Source: Bryopsis sp. KO-2023 (taxonomy: Eukaryota; Chlorophyta; Ulvophyceae; Bryopsidales; Bryopsidaceae). Taken from it: a stretch of DNA of 64,000 bases. Location of the stretch: contig BSYQ01000001.1 of the NCBI GenBank assembly GCA_030272585.1, forward strand, positions 9,811,001-9,875,000. The letters are read 5' to 3'. The position numbers and the translations under genes were made by a program. Each line of letters starts with the position of its first letter. Within the stretch, counting starts at the first letter, position 1. The notes under the pieces are model-generated. The model ran no database searches, was not told where the DNA came from, and saw nothing but the letters and a program-made list of their open reading frames with translations. Below are positions 61,401 through 64,000 of this stretch, one piece after another.

Positions 61401-64000
61401 ATTGTATTTTTTTCAGGCAGCAGATCTGCTAGAATGGTCCACAATGCCTGAAGCCTTCTATCATCAATTCGACACAGCAGCACAAACAACAGAAAACATG
61501 AGGGGGGTCATGGAAGCTCTATTCGTATCATTGCTCAAGGTGAGGAGCCTTTCAGATGGTTATATCAAACAAACAATTTGGGGTTTCCCATTGCCCCCAA
61601 ATTGCTGCCCCAACGCACTCCTGATCTCGATCGAAACGTATTGACATTGATCAAATAGGCAGCGCAAATGCTTCTCTTATGCTAGACTTTATGATGTTGT
61701 TGGAAAAAAAATAAACCTGTAAACTTTTGAATTAGTTTCCTTGACGCTGAGATTGGTTCAAAAACTCGCAGGGTTATCGAGAGTTGCTGGGTCCGACTGT
61801 TATGTCTGCATTGGAGACCGTTTCGTCTAGATGCCCTGTCGGTGTTGTGCCAACTGATCAAGCAGAAATTGGGGGTATTCCTGGGACGGTTTTGGAAAAA
61901 GAGGCAGTTTACCATGCCGTCGCAGTAGGATCATACGATTTGTATGACTACGTCAATTTCTCAAGCTGGTATAGATCCACGCTTGTGCAGGTATGTCATG
62001 CACCTCCTAGTCACCATCAGGCCATGACACTAGCCAAGGAAATATCCTCGGGTTGAACTCTAATGGAAGGATCAGATTGGGTGTTTGTTTTGACAGGAAT
62101 TGAACAATAAAAACCCCAAGCTTTGGCCTCTACGGCGACAAGCTGCCATCCTTGCTGGTGCATGGGTTTCCGAACTGAAAGATGAAGATCGGACGGTGGC
62201 ATATCGAGGATTGGCTGGACTGCTGTCGGAGGCGGACCTGTGCTTGAAATTGACTGCTGTGAGCGTCCTTCGGCTTCTAATCGACGATTGGGCTTTTCAA
62301 GAAAAGAATTTCGTGGAGTTTGCTGGGCCTGTGTTAGAATCTCTCGCCCAGGTGTTGCAGTCGGCGGAAGACTTGGAAACACAGATAAAGGTGTGAGTGC
62401 AATCAATCCTGCCACCAAGCCCCTCAAAAAAAAAAATAATAATAATAAACGGTTGAAAAAAAATCTTCGTCAGTGCAAGGCCAGTCAGCCCTTGCAACAG
62501 AAAAGTGTGATGAATCTGTTGGATTCAGAATCAAAATTTTAAACTGATCGACAACGAGCAGAAATGTGTTGAAATTTGAAATATATGTTTGTTTCTTACG
62601 TTAGCTTGGATTTTTTTTGAATTTTTTTTTTTCAGGTTTTTGGGTTGGTGAACGTGATTGTGGAGAGAATGGGGGATGAAGTGAAGCCATTGGCTGGGGG
62701 CCTCGTTCAACTGTTGCCCAGGGTGTGGAATCAAGGGGAGGGTCAGAGTCTGCTGAGAATGCAGGTCTGTCTGGCAGCATTTGTATTTATTTATTTTATA
62801 AAAGAAAAAGAAAAAGCAAACAGCGCTCCAATAGACCAACATCTTCCAAAACACGAAAAGAACCGCCTACTCTCATTTGGATGTTCATTTCTTTTACCAG
62901 TTTTTTCAAATCAGTTTATCCTTTTTCACGCCGAAGTCTCCCAGGGGGGATTTGTTTTCTGACCTAAAGTAGATTTCTGAACACCGAAAAGCGTATTTCA
63001 AAACAAAATTTCGGTCTATGAAATTGCAGCGCATTTACTGTACAGGTCTTGACAGCCTACCAGCATTTGTTGAATGCGATTGGGGCGGAATGCCCGGCCA
63101 CATTTCCCTGGTTGGTACCTGCTATTGCTTATTCCATCGATGTGGACCAGCCAGAGTCGCTGGTATTGTTGGAGGATGGACTCAACCTCTGGCTGGTGGC
63201 ACTGAGGAATACCACAGAAACTCAGGGTGGAGTGCTATTGGATTTGTTCCCCCATGTGGCCAGAATCATGGAAAGATCCACAGGTGCGAAACGTAATATT
63301 GATATGTTGAATGGATAAGATTTGTGGGTTTAGGGGTTACGTAATATTGATATGTTGAATGGATAAGATTTGTGGGTTTAGGGGTTACGTAATATGCGGT
63401 AAGGATTCTGATCTGTGGAGGGACCATACCCTTGAAGTTTTGAATTTTTTTTGGTAAGTTATATGCTTGTTGATATTGACACATTTGAAAAACTTGCCCA
63501 CATCTTCATCCATTGAAATGTTGACTCACCGACATTTCTGAAAACAGTACCTACAGCATATTTCATAGCAACTTTTTCGACGATTTTGTTCTTTACAGGT
63601 GAACTGTGGGTCTGCATGCAGATCCTTTCCAGCTGCGTGCTTTTGGGTGGAATTCCGTTCATATCCAAATTCGCTGCTAAAATTGCATCCCAATTCTCGG
63701 CACTGATCGGGGACATTCGGGATGCTGCCTACAGAGTCATTTCGCCCACGATGGAAAACATTTTGAGGGTGGCCCCGGCCGAAGGGGCGATGCTGTTGAA
63801 AGGACCTTTGGTTAAGTTGACGAAAGTATTGCTGATGCCGTCTGGAGATGCAGGGGTGGCGATGGGGGCGAACACGATCGTGTTTTCGGCAGTCACTGTG
63901 GTGTTTTCGAGGGTCATTATGTGGAATGCTATGTTTCTGGTGGAAGCGCTGCAAGAAGCTGCCAACTCCGGGGAATTTGGAGGGACGGATGGTATGGCGA
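58449..64000 (+). CDS. IPO11: importin-11 (karyopherin-beta), cut by the window end
   Basis: Nuclear import receptor; HEAT-repeat solenoid that binds cargo and RanGTP. Exons: 58449-58601, 59005-59108, 59283-59355, 59547-59753, 59932-60078, 60277-60494, 60703-60901, 61130-61246, 61417-61539, 61772-61990, 62097-62390, 62636-62764, 63046-63283 and 63599 onward. All junctions agree in phase, giving about 874 codons before the edge. IPO11-specific line-up: KPAEAALEELASRPGFCS, RWLASVHLKNTVNKSW, RFDFPTHWPSLF, ELSTKRLPADQKLF, KEAVYHAVAVGSYDLYDYV, WPLRRQAAILAGAWV and SLVLLEDGLNLWLVALRN. The junction 60494/60703 drops about 30 residues relative to animal IPO11; a small exon near 60575-60610 may be missed. 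The C-terminal part lies beyond 64000. Confidence 0.93.
61275..61375. repeat. ATGCA-rich degenerate repeat in an IPO11 intron
   Basis: Repeated words CATCCTGCA, TTGCACC, ATGCAC, CATGGGCAT and CATGCATGATG occur in close succession between the exons ending 61246 and starting 61417. Many are self-complementary, so the tract can form hairpins. Confidence 0.75.
63291..63396. repeat. 48-bp tandem duplication in an IPO11 intron
   Basis: Two perfect copies of a 48-bp unit (63291-63338 and 63339-63386), beginning ACGTAATATTGATATG and ending GTTTAGGGGTT, plus a 9-base partial third copy. It begins 8 bases inside the intron after the exon ending 63283. Confidence 0.95.

Overview
The window is nuclear DNA of a photosynthetic eukaryote and most probably a green alga. 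Nearly every recognisable gene is broken by spliceosomal introns with GT-AG ends; two look like GC-AG introns. Reading frames join cleanly only when exons are spliced. Three genes point to the green lineage: an ITPK4-type inositol phosphate kinase with an extra N-terminal domain, a kinase with the DFD motif of plant AGCVIII kinases, and an ABCD2-like half-transporter with a transit-peptide-like leader. A nuclear mitochondrial HslU argues against a seed plant and fits an alga. The moderate base composition is unlike GC-rich chlorophytes, so a streptophyte alga is possible; this is inference and the species cannot be read from the window.

Layout: ITPK4-like kinase (-, 603-3564); tentative unknown gene (+, 4830-6379); AGC kinase (+, 7472-8374); small conserved membrane-anchored protein (-, 9397-10441); ERH (+, ~10870-12080); F-box/LRR protein (-, 13616-15434); HslU (-, 16304-18846); ABCD2-like transporter (+, 19081-24270); unknown protein (-, 24580-25042); complex I subunit NDUFA6 (-, 25523-27283); degron-bearing cell-cycle-type protein (+, 27769-28776); small ORF and tetraspan protein (-, 29371-30779); PP1 catalytic subunit (-, 33248-~35907); weak gene (+, 36170-36520); cyclin T/K-like (-, 37284-38138); EMG1 (+, 38365-39060); MED22 (-, 39503-40012); CHERP-like SURP/CID protein (+, 40225-44414); unknown 421-residue protein (+, 45006-47684); topoisomerase II ATPase-only gene (+, 50755-53278); pseudokinase (-, 55706-57637); importin-11 (+, 58449 to beyond the window end).

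The genes are mostly housekeeping: inositol phosphate metabolism, splicing and transcription (ERH, CHERP, MED22, cyclin T/K), ribosome biogenesis (EMG1), mitochondrial proteolysis and respiration (HslU, NDUFA6), and nuclear import. They do not form one pathway. Several sit head to head with only about 210-235 bp between start codons, suggesting shared divergent promoters.

The most unusual item is a pair of tandem, homologous, exactly 142-nt exons in the ABC transporter. Their phases allow only one of the two to be used, so this looks like mutually exclusive splicing swapping a membrane-domain segment. Also notable are a topoisomerase II gene ending after the ATPase/transducer part, a small protein with KEN box, D-box-like motif and C-terminal Met-Arg, a degenerate kinase, a 20-nt microexon in ERH, and a possible in-frame TGA gene. 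Three stretches (30.8-33.2, 47.7-50.7, 53.3-55.7 kb) hold no gene I can support.
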